A stretch of DNA of 31,674 nt from contig CAYWFP010000045.1 of NCBI GenBank assembly GCA_964457365.1, positions 1 to 31,674 of the forward strand. Direction: 5' to 3'. Under the pieces are notes generated by a model. The model made no database searches and was not told where the DNA came from. It worked only from the letters and a program-made list of their open reading frames with translations. The position numbers and the translations under genes were made by a program. The DNA comes from CAYWFP01 sp964457365 (GTDB taxonomy: Bacteria; Planctomycetota; SZUA-567). Positions 23,944 through 31,654 of this stretch are shown piece after piece. The number at the start of each line of letters is the position of its first letter. Position 1 is the stretch's first letter.

Positions 23944-24958
23944 CGTCCTCTCCCAGAGCGAAGTCGACCAACTCCTCGCCGCGGTCGACGACGGGGATAT
24001 CGATCAGACCGTCGCCACTCCCCTGGCGCAGGCCACCACGGAAAAGGCCACGGGGAACGAACCGGAAGTCGCGATCTACGACTTCAAACGCCCCGAGCGC
24101 GTCAGTACCGACCAGATCCGTTCGATGGAGATGCTGCACGAGGTGCTGGCGAGAAAACTCGGCGCCAGCCTCTCGTCGTATCTGCGCACCATCGTCGACG
24201 TCAAGCTCGCCTCGGTGGAGCAGCTCACCTACCAGGAATTCATCATGAGCCTGCCCAACCCGACGTGCTTCAACCTGCTCTCGTGCGATCCGCTGGACGG
24301 CTCGATGGTGCTGGAGATCAACCCCTCCATCGTCTATCCGATCCTCGACAAACTCCTCGGCGGCGGCAACACCGAGGTGCATATCCCCGAACGCGAGATG
24401 AGCGAGATCGAGTGGCGCCTCATCGGTTACGTGACCAACGAGACGCTCAGCTTTCTGCACGAGAGCTGGCTGCCGATCATGGACATCAAGTTCAAGGTCA
24501 CCCAGAAAGAGGCCAACCCGCAGCTCATGCAGATCGTGCCGCCGAACGAAGTGGTGATCCTGATCTGCTTCGAGGTCAAGATGGGCGAGAGTTCGGGGAT
24601 GCTCAACATCTGCGTACCCTTCCCCGTCGTCGAGCCGGTGATGGGCAACTTCTCCACCATCCAGACCTGGTTCACCACCCGCCGCAGTTCCGACGAGGAA
24701 CGCGAACGGGCCAAGCTGCTCGAGGGCATCAACAAGGTCGACGTCGAAGCCATCACCTACCTGGCGCAGACGAAGCTGACGCTGCACCAGTTCCTCAACC
24801 TCAAGCCGGGGCAGATCCTGATCACCGAGAAAGACATGAAGGACTCGCTGCTCCTGACCGTCGACGGCAAACCGAAGTTCCGCGGCTTCGCCGGCAGCCT
24901 GCGCAAGCACAAGGCCTACCGCATCGTGCGCGAGGCGGGGCCGAGCGAAGAGATCTGA
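23936..24958 (+). CDS. fliM: Flagellar motor switch protein FliM
   Basis: A 340-residue C-ring protein that binds CheY-P and sets rotation direction. The N-terminal CheY-binding peptide is present (LSQSEVDQLLAAVDDG). The middle domain has CheC-like features: FKRPERVSTDQIRSMEMLHE, then SLPNPTCFNLLSCDPLDGSM, then YPILDKLLGGGNTE. The C-terminal SpoA domain begins near VEAITYLAQTKLTLHQFLNL and ends KFRGFAGSLRKHKAYRIV. Length fits FliM (about 330-340). It starts within the preceding gene and is followed 15 bases later by the fliN/fliY-like gene. All domains are intact. Confidence 0.97.
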   Translation: MPDVLSQSEVDQLLAAVDDGDIDQTVATPLAQATTEKATGNEPEVAIYDFKRPERVSTDQIRSMEMLHEVLARKLGASLSSYLRTIVDVKLASVEQLTYQEFIMSLPNPTCFNLLSCDPLDGSMVLEINPSIVYPILDKLLGGGNTEVHIPEREMSEIEWRLIGYVTNETLSFLHESWLPIMDIKFKVTQKEANPQLMQIVPPNEVVILICFEVKMGESSGMLNICVPFPVVEPVMGNFSTIQTWFTTRRSSDEERERAKLLEGINKVDVEAITYLAQTKLTLHQFLNLKPGQILITEKDMKDSLLLTVDGKPKFRGFAGSLRKHKAYRIVREAGPSEEI

Positions 24959-24973
24959 GGAGACGCGATCCCG

Positions 24974-25945
24974 ATGTCCGATTTCGACAACCTGGTCGAC
25001 GGCGACGACTCCGACTTCGCCATCATCAACCCCGAGATCATCGCCACCGGCGGCAAGATCGCCGACACCTTCCTGGAGGCGGGCTTCCAGTCCTGGAGCA
25101 CGTTCATCAGTCGCGGGGTGTTGTACCAAACGCAGAAGACGCGCTACCTGCCGGTGACGGATCATTTCTCCGAGGAAGACGAAACGCAGGTCGTCACCAC
25201 CATGAGTTGGACCGGCGACCGGGAAGGGACGCTCCACCTGCTGATCCCCGAATCGGGCGCCAAGAGCGCCATCGCGTTCTTCCTGGCCGTGGCCATGGGC
25301 ACCGAGCCCGATCCGGAGAGCCAACAACTCGACGACGAGTCGATGGACGCGTACTCGGAACTGGTCAACACGCTCGCCGGCCAGGGCGCGCAGGCGCTGC
25401 GGGGCGATCCGGGCGGAACAATCAATATCGCGGTGACCGAATCGAAGGTCGTGGACCTGCGCGCGACCAATCCCGAGGAGGTGTTCGGACCCGAGGACGT
25501 TCTCTGCCATACCGCGCTCCTGACGCTCGAGGGGGCCAGTCCGGTCTCGGTCCGGTTGTTGCTGCCGATTTCCGTCACCGGCATGAGCGCGGAACTGGAA
25601 CAACGCGGCGGCGCCACCGAGGAAGATATCTCATCGGTCCTGGCGGCATCGACCTCCCGGACCGACAGACCCAATGAAGTACTGGCCAAACGCCTGCGCG
25701 TGCCGCTGGTGGTGGTACTGGCCGAGAAACGCGTGCGCATGGAGGTGATTCGCGATCTCTCCCCGGGCTCGATTATCGAGTTCCGCAAGCAGAGCGGAGA
25801 ATTCCTCGATATCTGCGCCAACAACAACAAATTCGCCGAAGGCGAGGTCGTCATCGTCAACCAGCACTTCGGCATCCAGATCCGCCGTGTCACCCCGACA
25901 CTCGGTCCGACCGAGGTGGAAGAGGCCGAGAGCACTACCTCGTAA
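24974..25945 (+). CDS. fliY: FliN/FliY-like switch protein with CheC-type N-terminal domain
   Basis: A 323-residue C-ring protein. The C-terminal part (about 236-306) is a SpoA/FliN domain: RLRVPLVVVLAEKRVRMEVI, SPGSIIEFRKQSGEFLDICA and GEVVIVNQHFGIQIRRV. Plain FliN is only about 110-140 residues. Here the additional N-terminal region (about 15-210) looks like a CheC/CheX-type phosphatase domain, with the signature D-x3-E-x2-N satisfied by D125, E129 and N132 in DAYSELVNTLAGQGAQAL. Classical FliY has an N-terminal CheY-binding peptide and often two such sites; here I see one site and no peptide. It could both build the switch and dephosphorylate CheY-P. Calling it FliY rather than FliN rests on this domain; activity is inferred. 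It is followed by a weak hairpin. Confidence 0.88.
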   Translation: MSDFDNLVDGDDSDFAIINPEIIATGGKIADTFLEAGFQSWSTFISRGVLYQTQKTRYLPVTDHFSEEDETQVVTTMSWTGDREGTLHLLIPESGAKSAIAFFLAVAMGTEPDPESQQLDDESMDAYSELVNTLAGQGAQALRGDPGGTINIAVTESKVVDLRATNPEEVFGPEDVLCHTALLTLEGASPVSVRLLLPISVTGMSAELEQRGGATEEDISSVLAASTSRTDRPNEVLAKRLRVPLVVVLAEKRVRMEVIRDLSPGSIIEFRKQSGEFLDICANNNKFAEGEVVIVNQHFGIQIRRVTPTLGPTEVEEAESTTS

Positions 25946-25972
25946 TCCACGTATATACAAAAGGTTGCGGGG

Positions 25973-26018
25973 CCGGGCTGCACCAATCCGCCGATTCCGC
26001 CCGGGAAATGCCGTTTTT
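25973..26018 (+). terminator. Weak candidate terminator after fliY
   Basis: CCGGGC (25973-25978) can pair with GCCCGG (25999-26004) across a 20-base loop, and five T residues follow at 26014-26018, nine bases from the stem. The long loop and gap make it weak. Confidence 0.3.
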
Positions 26019-26020
26019 CC

Positions 26021-26048
26021 TTGCGCCTGCATCGTTTCCCTTTACAAT
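26021..26048 (+). promoter_or_regulatory. Candidate promoter for the porin
   Basis: TTGCGC (26021-26026) and TACAAT (26043-26048, five of six bases) are 16 bases apart. Transcription would start near 26055, which is also where two imperfect direct repeats (AAGTTGATCCGG at 26056, AAGTTGATTCCGG at 26071) begin. Confidence 0.5.
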
Positions 26049-26055
26049 CCGACGA

Positions 26056-26083
26056 AAGTTGATCCGGAAGAAGTTGATTCCGG
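26056..26083. repeat. Imperfect 15-base tandem direct repeat at the porin promoter
   Basis: AAGTTGATCCGG (26056-26067) is repeated as AAGTTGATTCCGG (26071-26083), a 15-base period. It lies just downstream of the candidate -10 box, where a repressor could act. No matching copies were seen elsewhere in the window. Confidence 0.4.
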
Positions 26084-26153
26084 CAACGTCGACACGTCGT
26101 CTTCGCCGACGAAGATGGCGAACTTTGTATGAACCTGTGGAGCAGCATCGACA

Positions 26154-27467
26154 GTGTCAACTGCCTTGCAGCCATTCACGACAGCGAATGTCGCTCCGTA
26201 CGGGCATGGCGGCACGCGCTTGGCGCTTGCGGCAGGCATTCTTCTGGCCGCGTTTTGGTTCATTCCGGCTGCTGCAAGCGAAGAAATCGGGGACCTGAAA
26301 CGCCAGGTTCAGGCGATGAACCGGCGGTTGACAGAGATGAAACGCCGGCGACACGCAGCGGATTTCATGAGCGCCCCACAGGAATTGCGGACCAAACAAG
26401 GCACCGGCACGCTACGCATCGGCGGCGAATTCGCCACCGACTACCTTTACCGCTATCATGACGACGGCGGCGGTCGCAGACGCTACGACGCCGGCTGGCA
26501 AGGGAATAACACCAACTTGCGCTTCCAGGTCAATGCCACGCGCCAAACCTACGCGTATATCAAACTCAATCTGCTCCAAAAGACCAGCGATCCGCACACG
26601 GACGATTTGGTGGAAGAAGCGCGCATCGTCTGGGATCAGATCGCCGGTGGGCCGTGGGGCATGGTCTTCGGCAAAGGCGAGGTGCCCTACGGGCAGGACC
26701 GCACGCTCGGAATCATTCAGAGCTACCATCACAACGACGGCACCGAGAGCGCCGAGGGGCCGACCATCCTGACCCGGCCTCACGACCGGATCGATCCACT
26801 GGACATCGCCGCCGCGGGCGAACGCGTCGGCCGCACCGCCCACCCGGGCGAGGTGGACAATGTCTGGATGGGCGGAGTGAACTTCACCTGGCGGGACCAG
26901 TTAAAGCTCGAGTTCGCGCTCTTCAGCAATACCGACGGCGGTGGCGAGGGAGTCATGCTCGAGGGCAAGTCCGACGACTTCGGCGTCGAAAGCTTCGCCG
27001 CACGGGCCTGGTGGAATACGCCGGTCGACGGCCTGGTGACCGAGGTCAGCTTCATCCGCGAACACTCGCGCGTACGCGGCGACCGGGACCGATTCGGCCA
27101 GGCCGCGGTGGAGGCGCAGTACGCCCTGAGCTGCGGTTTCACCTGGGATCTGCCGGGAACGCCGTGGGAGTTCTTCGGCGAATACCAACACGGCTGGGAC
27201 TGGAACTACACTCGCGGGTATCATACCAACACGCTGCAGCTCGGCGCAATCTACGAGATCACCCCGCGTTTTCACTTCGGCCTCATGGGCGAATGGCTCG
27301 GGATCGAGGACCGCGGAGAGCACGACGATTATCAGCGCATCGTCGGCAGCGCCAAGTATCGCTTCGAGAACGGCCCGTACGTGATCCTGGAATACGGCTA
27401 CGAGATGCTCGACGCGGGAGAAGCCGACGCACACGCCTTCGGTCTGCGCACCGGCTGGTCGTTCTAA
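26154..27467 (+). CDS. Outer-membrane porin (phosphate-selective porin O/P-like)
   Basis: A 437-residue outer-membrane beta-barrel protein. After an unusually long N-region, a signal peptide (TRLALAAGILLAAFWFIPAAAS) is followed by a short coiled coil (about 43-67, GDLKRQVQAMNRRLTEMKRR), then barrel strands that alternate hydrophobic and polar residues (GTLRIGGEFATDYLYRYHDD; NLRFQVNATRQTYAYIKLNL; LKLEFALFSNTDGG; PYVILEYGYEMLDAG). The final residues GLRTGWSF end in phenylalanine, the usual barrel-assembly signal. The coiled coil before the barrel recalls porins that trimerise or tether to peptidoglycan. The start is GTG at 26154 with GGAGC about ten bases upstream; no ATG occurs in frame before the signal peptide. 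Substrate unknown. Confidence 0.88.
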   Translation: MSTALQPFTTANVAPYGHGGTRLALAAGILLAAFWFIPAAASEEIGDLKRQVQAMNRRLTEMKRRRHAADFMSAPQELRTKQGTGTLRIGGEFATDYLYRYHDDGGGRRRYDAGWQGNNTNLRFQVNATRQTYAYIKLNLLQKTSDPHTDDLVEEARIVWDQIAGGPWGMVFGKGEVPYGQDRTLGIIQSYHHNDGTESAEGPTILTRPHDRIDPLDIAAAGERVGRTAHPGEVDNVWMGGVNFTWRDQLKLEFALFSNTDGGGEGVMLEGKSDDFGVESFAARAWWNTPVDGLVTEVSFIREHSRVRGDRDRFGQAAVEAQYALSCGFTWDLPGTPWEFFGEYQHGWDWNYTRGYHTNTLQLGAIYEITPRFHFGLMGEWLGIEDRGEHDDYQRIVGSAKYRFENGPYVILEYGYEMLDAGEADAHAFGLRTGWSF

Positions 27468-27754
27468 GGCCCCGTCCGACAATTATTTCGGCATTTCGGC
27501 GCAGTCATTGTGCCCTCGGGCAAGAAGCGAGCGAAAAGCGATGCGAGACATCGGTTACAGCAAGCGACGCGGGATGGCGGCAAACGAGCGCGCCGGATGG
27601 TCCGACCCGGGGTGGCGTCTTCGAGGCGTAACGTAGAAGACGGCCGGCGGTCGCTAAAAGCAATGCCAGATCATCGCGCTGCGCGTCTGCCCGAAAGCAG
27701 AACACCTCTCCGACCAGACCGGAGAGGCGCGGGATGCGAAGAGACCGAAGAAGT
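27468..27754. other. Unexplained convergent intergenic stretch
   Basis: A 287-base segment between the porin and acetate kinase stops. Short open frames on both strands are Arg-rich, lack ribosome sites and read as noise. The one clear structure is the hairpin at 27705-27727. No known RNA family (RNase P, SRP RNA, tmRNA, 6S) is recognised. Confidence 0.45.
27705..27727. terminator. Hairpin between convergent porin and acetate kinase genes
   Basis: CCTCTCCG (27705-27712) pairs perfectly with CGGAGAGG (27720-27727) around a seven-base loop. No clean T-run follows in either direction, so it may work as a stabilising 3' hairpin or a weak terminator for one or both genes. Confidence 0.5.
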
Positions 27755-28963
27755 CTACTTCGTCGTCAGGTCGAAGGTCTCGCTGGCGATGTATCCTTCC
27801 TCGTCGGTCGGAATGACCATCACCTTCACCGCGCTGCCGAGCTTGCTGATAAAGCCCTCCTTGCCGCGCATCATGCTGCGGTTGACCTGCTCGTCGAAGT
27901 CGATGCCGAGGTTCCCGAGCGTCGAGCAGACCACGCTGCGGCTGAGGAAGCCGTTTTCGCCGATGCCGCCGGTGAAGACGATCGCGTCGACACTCGGGAG
28001 AATCGCCATGTATGCGCCGATGTAAAAGGTTATGCGATAATCGAAGATATCCAGCGCCAGTTGCGCGCGGCTGTCGCGCCCTTCCTTGGCGGCGATCTCC
28101 TCCAGATCGCGCATATCGCTGGTGATGCCGCTGGTACCGAGCATACCGGACTTCTTATTCAGCAGCTCGTCCACCTCCTCGGGCGTCTTGCAGATGCCCT
28201 TCTTCAGCAGGAAAAACATGATCGCCGGATCGACGTCGCCCGAGCGCGTGCCCATCGAGACACCCGCCAAGGGCGTCAGGCCCATGCTCGTATCCACCGA
28301 CTTGCCCTCTTTGACGCAACAGATCGACGCGCCGTTGCCGAGGTGACAGGTAACCAGATTGACTTGGTGCAACGGGCGATCCAGGAGTTCCGCCGCGCGC
28401 CGGGTGACATAGGCGTGGGAGGTGCCGTGAAAACCGTATTTACGGATGGCGTGTTTCTCGTATAGTTCGTAAGGAATGGCGTAGAGATACGCCTCGCGCG
28501 GCAGGGACTGATGAAACGCCGTATCGAAGACCGCGACGTTCGGCACTCCCGGCAGCGCCTGCTGCGCCGCGCGGATGCCGGTAAGGTTCGGGGGATTGTG
28601 CAGCGGGGCAAGGTCGGACATCTCCTCGATGACCTTCTGAACGTCGTCGTCGATAATGACCGAACCGCTGTACTTCTCGCCGCCGTGGACGACGCGGTGC
28701 CCCACGGCTTTGATCTCGGTGATATCCTTGAGCACGCCGACGCTTGGATCGGTGAGCGTCTTCAGGATCAGGCCCATGCCGATCTCGTGATTGGGAACGT
28801 TTTCCTCGAAAACGTGCTTCTCGTCGTCGACCTTGTGGGTCAACTTCGAGCCGTCGATGCCGATACGCTCGATAATGCCCTTGGCGAGGACTTTCTGTTC
28901 GGGCATCTTGTAGAGTTGATATTTGATGGACGACGAACCGCAATTGATCACGAGCACGATCAT
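27755..28963 (-). CDS. ackA: Acetate kinase
   Basis: A 402-residue cytosolic enzyme that interconverts acetate plus ATP and acetyl phosphate plus ADP, giving ATP when run toward acetate. The signature near the start is VLVINCGSSSIKYQLYKM, including N7; later motifs are VFDTAFHQSLPREAYLYAIP, RKYGFHGTSHAYV, LVTCHLGNGASICCVKEGKS, and TPLAGVSMGTRSGDVDPAI, then FTGGIGENG for the nucleotide site. Length is normal (about 400). The ATG at 28963 is preceded by GGGGAG at five bases; an in-frame reading from 29029 adds an unrelated basic stretch and is rejected. No phosphotransacetylase gene is adjacent, so pta, if present, lies elsewhere. Confidence 0.98.
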   Translation of the reverse strand: MIVLVINCGSSSIKYQLYKMPEQKVLAKGIIERIGIDGSKLTHKVDDEKHVFEENVPNHEIGMGLILKTLTDPSVGVLKDITEIKAVGHRVVHGGEKYSGSVIIDDDVQKVIEEMSDLAPLHNPPNLTGIRAAQQALPGVPNVAVFDTAFHQSLPREAYLYAIPYELYEKHAIRKYGFHGTSHAYVTRRAAELLDRPLHQVNLVTCHLGNGASICCVKEGKSVDTSMGLTPLAGVSMGTRSGDVDPAIMFFLLKKGICKTPEEVDELLNKKSGMLGTSGITSDMRDLEEIAAKEGRDSRAQLALDIFDYRITFYIGAYMAILPSVDAIVFTGGIGENGFLSRSVVCSTLGNLGIDFDEQVNRSMMRGKEGFISKLGSAVKVMVIPTDEEGYIASETFDLTTK

Positions 28964-29035
28964 GGCTGCTCCCCTCTCTCGTTTATCGTTTTCCCCGTGT
29001 CCCCCGCGTAGTGGCGTGACGCAAGCCAATGGAAG

Positions 29036-29063
29036 ATCTTAGCTCCACAGGAATTACCGTCAA
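29036..29063 (-). promoter_or_regulatory. Candidate promoter for acetate kinase
   Basis: On the minus strand TTGACG (29063-29058, five of six bases) and TAAGAT (29041-29036, four of six) are 16 bases apart, about 73 bases before the ackA start. Confidence 0.45.
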
Positions 29064-29219
29064 GTTACAAAAAAGCGAAAGTATTTCACACATCCCTCCC
29101 CGACCGCCGATAACAGCATATCCATGCGCCGATTCCGCTTGACCTGCAGTCGGGTTTGAAGTACCTATCAGCTTTTCGGCATCTGCAGGGCGTAAATCCC
29201 CAGGATTCGAGGAGAGAGC

Positions 29220-30305
29220 ATGGCCACATACAATATCGGCATCATTCCCGGCGACGGCACCGGCCCCGAGGTGACGCACGAGGCGGTGAAGGTACTCGAA
29301 GCCGCGGCGCAGCGGTGGGGCTTCTCGTTCGAGACCACCGAATACGACTTCGGCGGCGAGCGCTACCTGCGCACGGGCGAGACGCTGCCGGATTCGGCCG
29401 TGGACGAACTGAAACGGCACAAAGCCATCCTGCTGGGCGCCATCGGCCACCCCGACGTCAAGCCCGGCATCCTGGAGAAGGGGATTCTGCTCAAGGCGCG
29501 CTTCGCGCTTGACCAGTACATCAACCTGCGGCCGGTGAAGCTCTTCCCGGGGGTCGAAACCCCACTCAAGGACAAGGGCCCCAAGGAAATCGATTACGTC
29601 GTCGTGCGCGAGAACACCGGCGGCATCTACACCGGTACCGGCGGCATCTCGATGCAGGGCACGCCGAACGAGGTGGCGGTACAGAGCATGGTCTACAACC
29701 GCTTCCAGGTCGAACGCTGCATCCGCTGGGCTTTCGAATACGCCAGGAAATACGGCAAGAAGGCGCGCGGCACAGGCGCGGAGAACACCCTCGGCCTGGT
29801 GGGCAAGACCAACGTCCTGACCTACGTGTACGATCTGTGGGAGCGGACCTTCCACGAAGTCGGCGAGAAGGATTATCCCGAGATCCGCCGGGACTACTAT
29901 CACGTCGACGCGACGTGCATGTGGATGGTCAAGAGCCCCGAGTGGTTCGACGTCCTCGTGACCGGCAACATGTTCGGCGACATCATCACCGACCTCGGCG
30001 CCATCACCCAGGGCGGCATGGGCATCGCCGGCGGCGGCAACATCAATCCCGAGGGCGTGAGCATGTTCGAGCCCATCGGCGGCAGCGCCCCGAAGTATAC
30101 CGGCAAGAACGTCATCAACCCGCTCGCGGCCATCTACGCCGGCGCGATGCTGCTGCGCCAGATCGGCGAGGAGAACGCCGCCGACTGTGTCGACGCGGCC
30201 ATCGCCGAGACCACGCCGAAGCTGAAAAGTCTCGCCGCCGGGCGCATGGGCTACAGCACCGCCGAGGTCGGCGACATGGTCGCCCGTTCCGTGGCTGCGT
30301 CGTAA
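29220..30305 (+). CDS. leuB: 3-isopropylmalate dehydrogenase-type enzyme (variant LeuB)
   Basis: A 361-residue NAD-dependent beta-decarboxylating dehydrogenase, acting in leucine synthesis if the LeuB call is right. Conserved residues by position: R94, R104 and R130 for the substrate carboxylates, Y137 and K196 for catalysis, and D230, D254, D258 for the metal (in HVDATCM and NMFGDIITDLGA). The N-terminal IIPGDGTGPEVT is typical. Two features differ from textbook LeuB: ENTGGIY instead of ELTGGIY, and GGSAPKYTGKNVINP instead of HGSAPDIAGKG. The substrate could therefore also be isocitrate, homoisocitrate or a relative. No leuA, leuC or leuD is adjacent. The ATG at 29220 is preceded by GGAGAGAG. 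Confidence 0.87.
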   Translation: MATYNIGIIPGDGTGPEVTHEAVKVLEAAAQRWGFSFETTEYDFGGERYLRTGETLPDSAVDELKRHKAILLGAIGHPDVKPGILEKGILLKARFALDQYINLRPVKLFPGVETPLKDKGPKEIDYVVVRENTGGIYTGTGGISMQGTPNEVAVQSMVYNRFQVERCIRWAFEYARKYGKKARGTGAENTLGLVGKTNVLTYVYDLWERTFHEVGEKDYPEIRRDYYHVDATCMWMVKSPEWFDVLVTGNMFGDIITDLGAITQGGMGIAGGGNINPEGVSMFEPIGGSAPKYTGKNVINPLAAIYAGAMLLRQIGEENAADCVDAAIAETTPKLKSLAAGRMGYSTAEVGDMVARSVAAS

Positions 30306-30338
30306 TCGGCGCGTCCTCAAATGCAACCACGACCGACC

Positions 30339-30362
30339 GGCCCGGAAAACCGGACCCTTTTT
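30339..30362 (+). terminator. Rho-independent terminator after the dehydrogenase
   Basis: GGCCCGG (30339-30345) pairs with CCGGACC (30350-30356), one mismatch, across an AAAA loop; five T residues (30358-30362) follow. Transcripts of the dehydrogenase should end here, so the small downstream gene needs its own promoter or read-through. Confidence 0.8.
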
Positions 30363-30414
30363 GCACCCTTCACATTCCGGATCAATCCAATCAGGAGAGA
30401 AGGGAGGAACGCTC

Positions 30415-30618
30415 ATGACCGTGGAACGCGGATTACGACTGATGGCCGGAATCGTCGTGAGCGCCAGCGTCGCGCTGGGACACTTCCACAGCCCGTTCTG
30501 GCTGCTGCTGACCGCCTTCGCCGGGCTGAACCTGCTGCAGTCGGCCTTCACCGACTGGTGCCCGGCGGTCTGGATCCTGCAGCGAGCGGGACTCAAGCGC
30601 TGCGTGGCGGAATCATAA
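30415..30618 (+). CDS. Small YgaP-like (DUF2892) inner-membrane protein
   Basis: A 67-residue protein with two membrane helices: about 8-22 (LMAGIVVSASVALGH) and 27-44 (FWLLLTAFAGLNLLQSAF), followed by the family ending TDWCPAVWILQRAGLKRC. The basic start TVERGLRLMAG and the late cysteine are typical of the membrane domain of YgaP, which in E. coli is joined to a rhodanese domain. The rhodanese part is absent here, so the peptide may oligomerise alone or act with a separate rhodanese. The start at 30415 is set by GGGAGG (30402-30407); an upstream in-frame ATG at 30361 is inside the preceding terminator and rejected. Confidence 0.85.
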   Translation: MTVERGLRLMAGIVVSASVALGHFHSPFWLLLTAFAGLNLLQSAFTDWCPAVWILQRAGLKRCVAES

Positions 30619-30623
30619 AAAAA

Positions 30624-30646
30624 CCCCGGGAGGGACCGGGGCTTTT
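30624..30646. terminator. Bidirectional terminator between convergent genes
   Basis: CCCCGG (30624-30629) pairs with CCGGGG (30636-30641) around a six-base loop. It is flanked by seven A residues on the left and a CTTTT run on the right, so it can end transcripts from the small membrane gene (+) and from the YdjY gene (-). Confidence 0.85.
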
Positions 30647-30663
30647 CGTGCCGTCGAAGGCGG

Positions 30664-31635
30664 CTACTTTTCTTCGGTCTCGGTCGGAGCCTCTTCGGTG
30701 TCGCGCTTCTCAGCTGCGGCATCCGAGTCTTTGCCCACTTCTTCCCCCTCCGCCGCCGGCGGCTCCTCTTTCTTATCCTGCTTCTCATCATCGTACGGAT
30801 TGATCACGTCCAGCGTCGTCGGCTTCAAGACGATGGTCACCGGCTTGTCGACGCAGACGATCTTCTTGACCTTGATCGCCTTGCTCGGGTCATTCGGATC
30901 GGGCATGAAGATTTCCTTGGATTTGCCGTGGAAATGCTTCGGCAGCTTCTCCGGAACGACGTAGAAACCTTCGCGCACCCCCTCGGCGTAGGGGCTGCCC
31001 TCGTAATAAGGAAGGTTCAACAGACTCGACGGATCGAAGAGCACCGCGGAGATGACCTCGGTCTGGGTGGCGACGAGAACCTTCTTGCCCTCGTGGGTGA
31101 CGAAGTAGGAACCGGTAAACGCGTACGGATTGTCGCGGGCGGGTTGATCGTTCGAGCGCTTGATGAGGAAGCGTTCGATCCGTTCGCTGCGGAGGGTTTC
31201 TCCCTCGCGCCATTCCACGAGCATGTCCAGCATCGGCGCGGTCTCGGCCTTGGGCTTCTCTTCCTCGACGCGTTCGCCCTGCGGAGTTACCTGCCGCTTG
31301 GTCACCAGGCCCTCGGGTTCGGGCTTGGGCAAGGGCCCCGGGTGCAACCCGATGGCGAAGAGCGCCACCAGCACGTGCATCGGGTCGGCATCGGTGGTGA
31401 AGACGCTCTCGTACGCGCGGTCGGTGTTGCGGATGAGGAGAAATTCGACCGGGCTGCCGCGCCAGTGCAATTCCTTGGACATCTTCGCTTCTATGCGCAC
31501 CTCGCGCTTCTCCCGATCGACCCGGATATGCGGGAAATTCATCTTCTCCTCACCGGCCCGCGCGGACGGGCAGAACAAGAGCGCCGCAGCCAACGCCAGG
31601 AACCCCAACCAGTTGCGCATGTGTCGAGTAGACAT
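30664..31635 (-). CDS. Exported YdjY-domain protein
   Basis: A 323-residue protein. A signal peptide ends near ARA-GEE (about residues 1-27). The YdjY-type domain (about 33-240) opens with HIRVDREKREVRIEAKM, then VEFLLIRNTDRAYESVF and TDADPMHVLVALFAIGLHPG, a pattern typical of this family, which occurs in planctomycetes and relatives. The last 40 residues are an acidic, lysine-rich, disordered tail (EEPPAAEGEEVGK... TEEK). The biochemical role of YdjY domains is not established, and I do not propose one. The start at 31635 is preceded by GGAGGAA on the minus strand; the inner ATG at 31620 is possible. Its ribosome site lies in a perfect inverted repeat. Confidence 0.88.
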   Translation of the reverse strand: MSTRHMRNWLGFLALAAALLFCPSARAGEEKMNFPHIRVDREKREVRIEAKMSKELHWRGSPVEFLLIRNTDRAYESVFTTDADPMHVLVALFAIGLHPGPLPKPEPEGLVTKRQVTPQGERVEEEKPKAETAPMLDMLVEWREGETLRSERIERFLIKRSNDQPARDNPYAFTGSYFVTHEGKKVLVATQTEVISAVLFDPSSLLNLPYYEGSPYAEGVREGFYVVPEKLPKHFHGKSKEIFMPDPNDPSKAIKVKKIVCVDKPVTIVLKPTTLDVINPYDDEKQDKKEEPPAAEGEEVGKDSDAAAEKRDTEEAPTETEEK

Positions 31636-31654
31636 AATATGGTTCCTCCATATT
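31636..31654 (-). promoter_or_regulatory. Hairpin holding the YdjY-gene ribosome binding site
   Basis: On the minus strand AATATGG, AGGAA, CCATATT read in that order directly before the ATG: a perfect seven-pair stem with the Shine-Dalgarno core in the five-base loop and partly in the stem. Folding could limit ribosome access and thus tune or thermally control translation; the short AT-rich stem means it would be only marginally stable. Confidence 0.45.

Noticed and set aside
27505..27705. Small genes on either strand in the gap before acetate kinase
   Set aside because: No ribosome sites, Arg-rich noise-like translation, and no hydrophobic or motif features.
28964..29029. N-terminal extension of acetate kinase
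   Set aside because: The added residues do not resemble the family, the conserved first strand begins exactly at 28963, and that start has a strong ribosome site.
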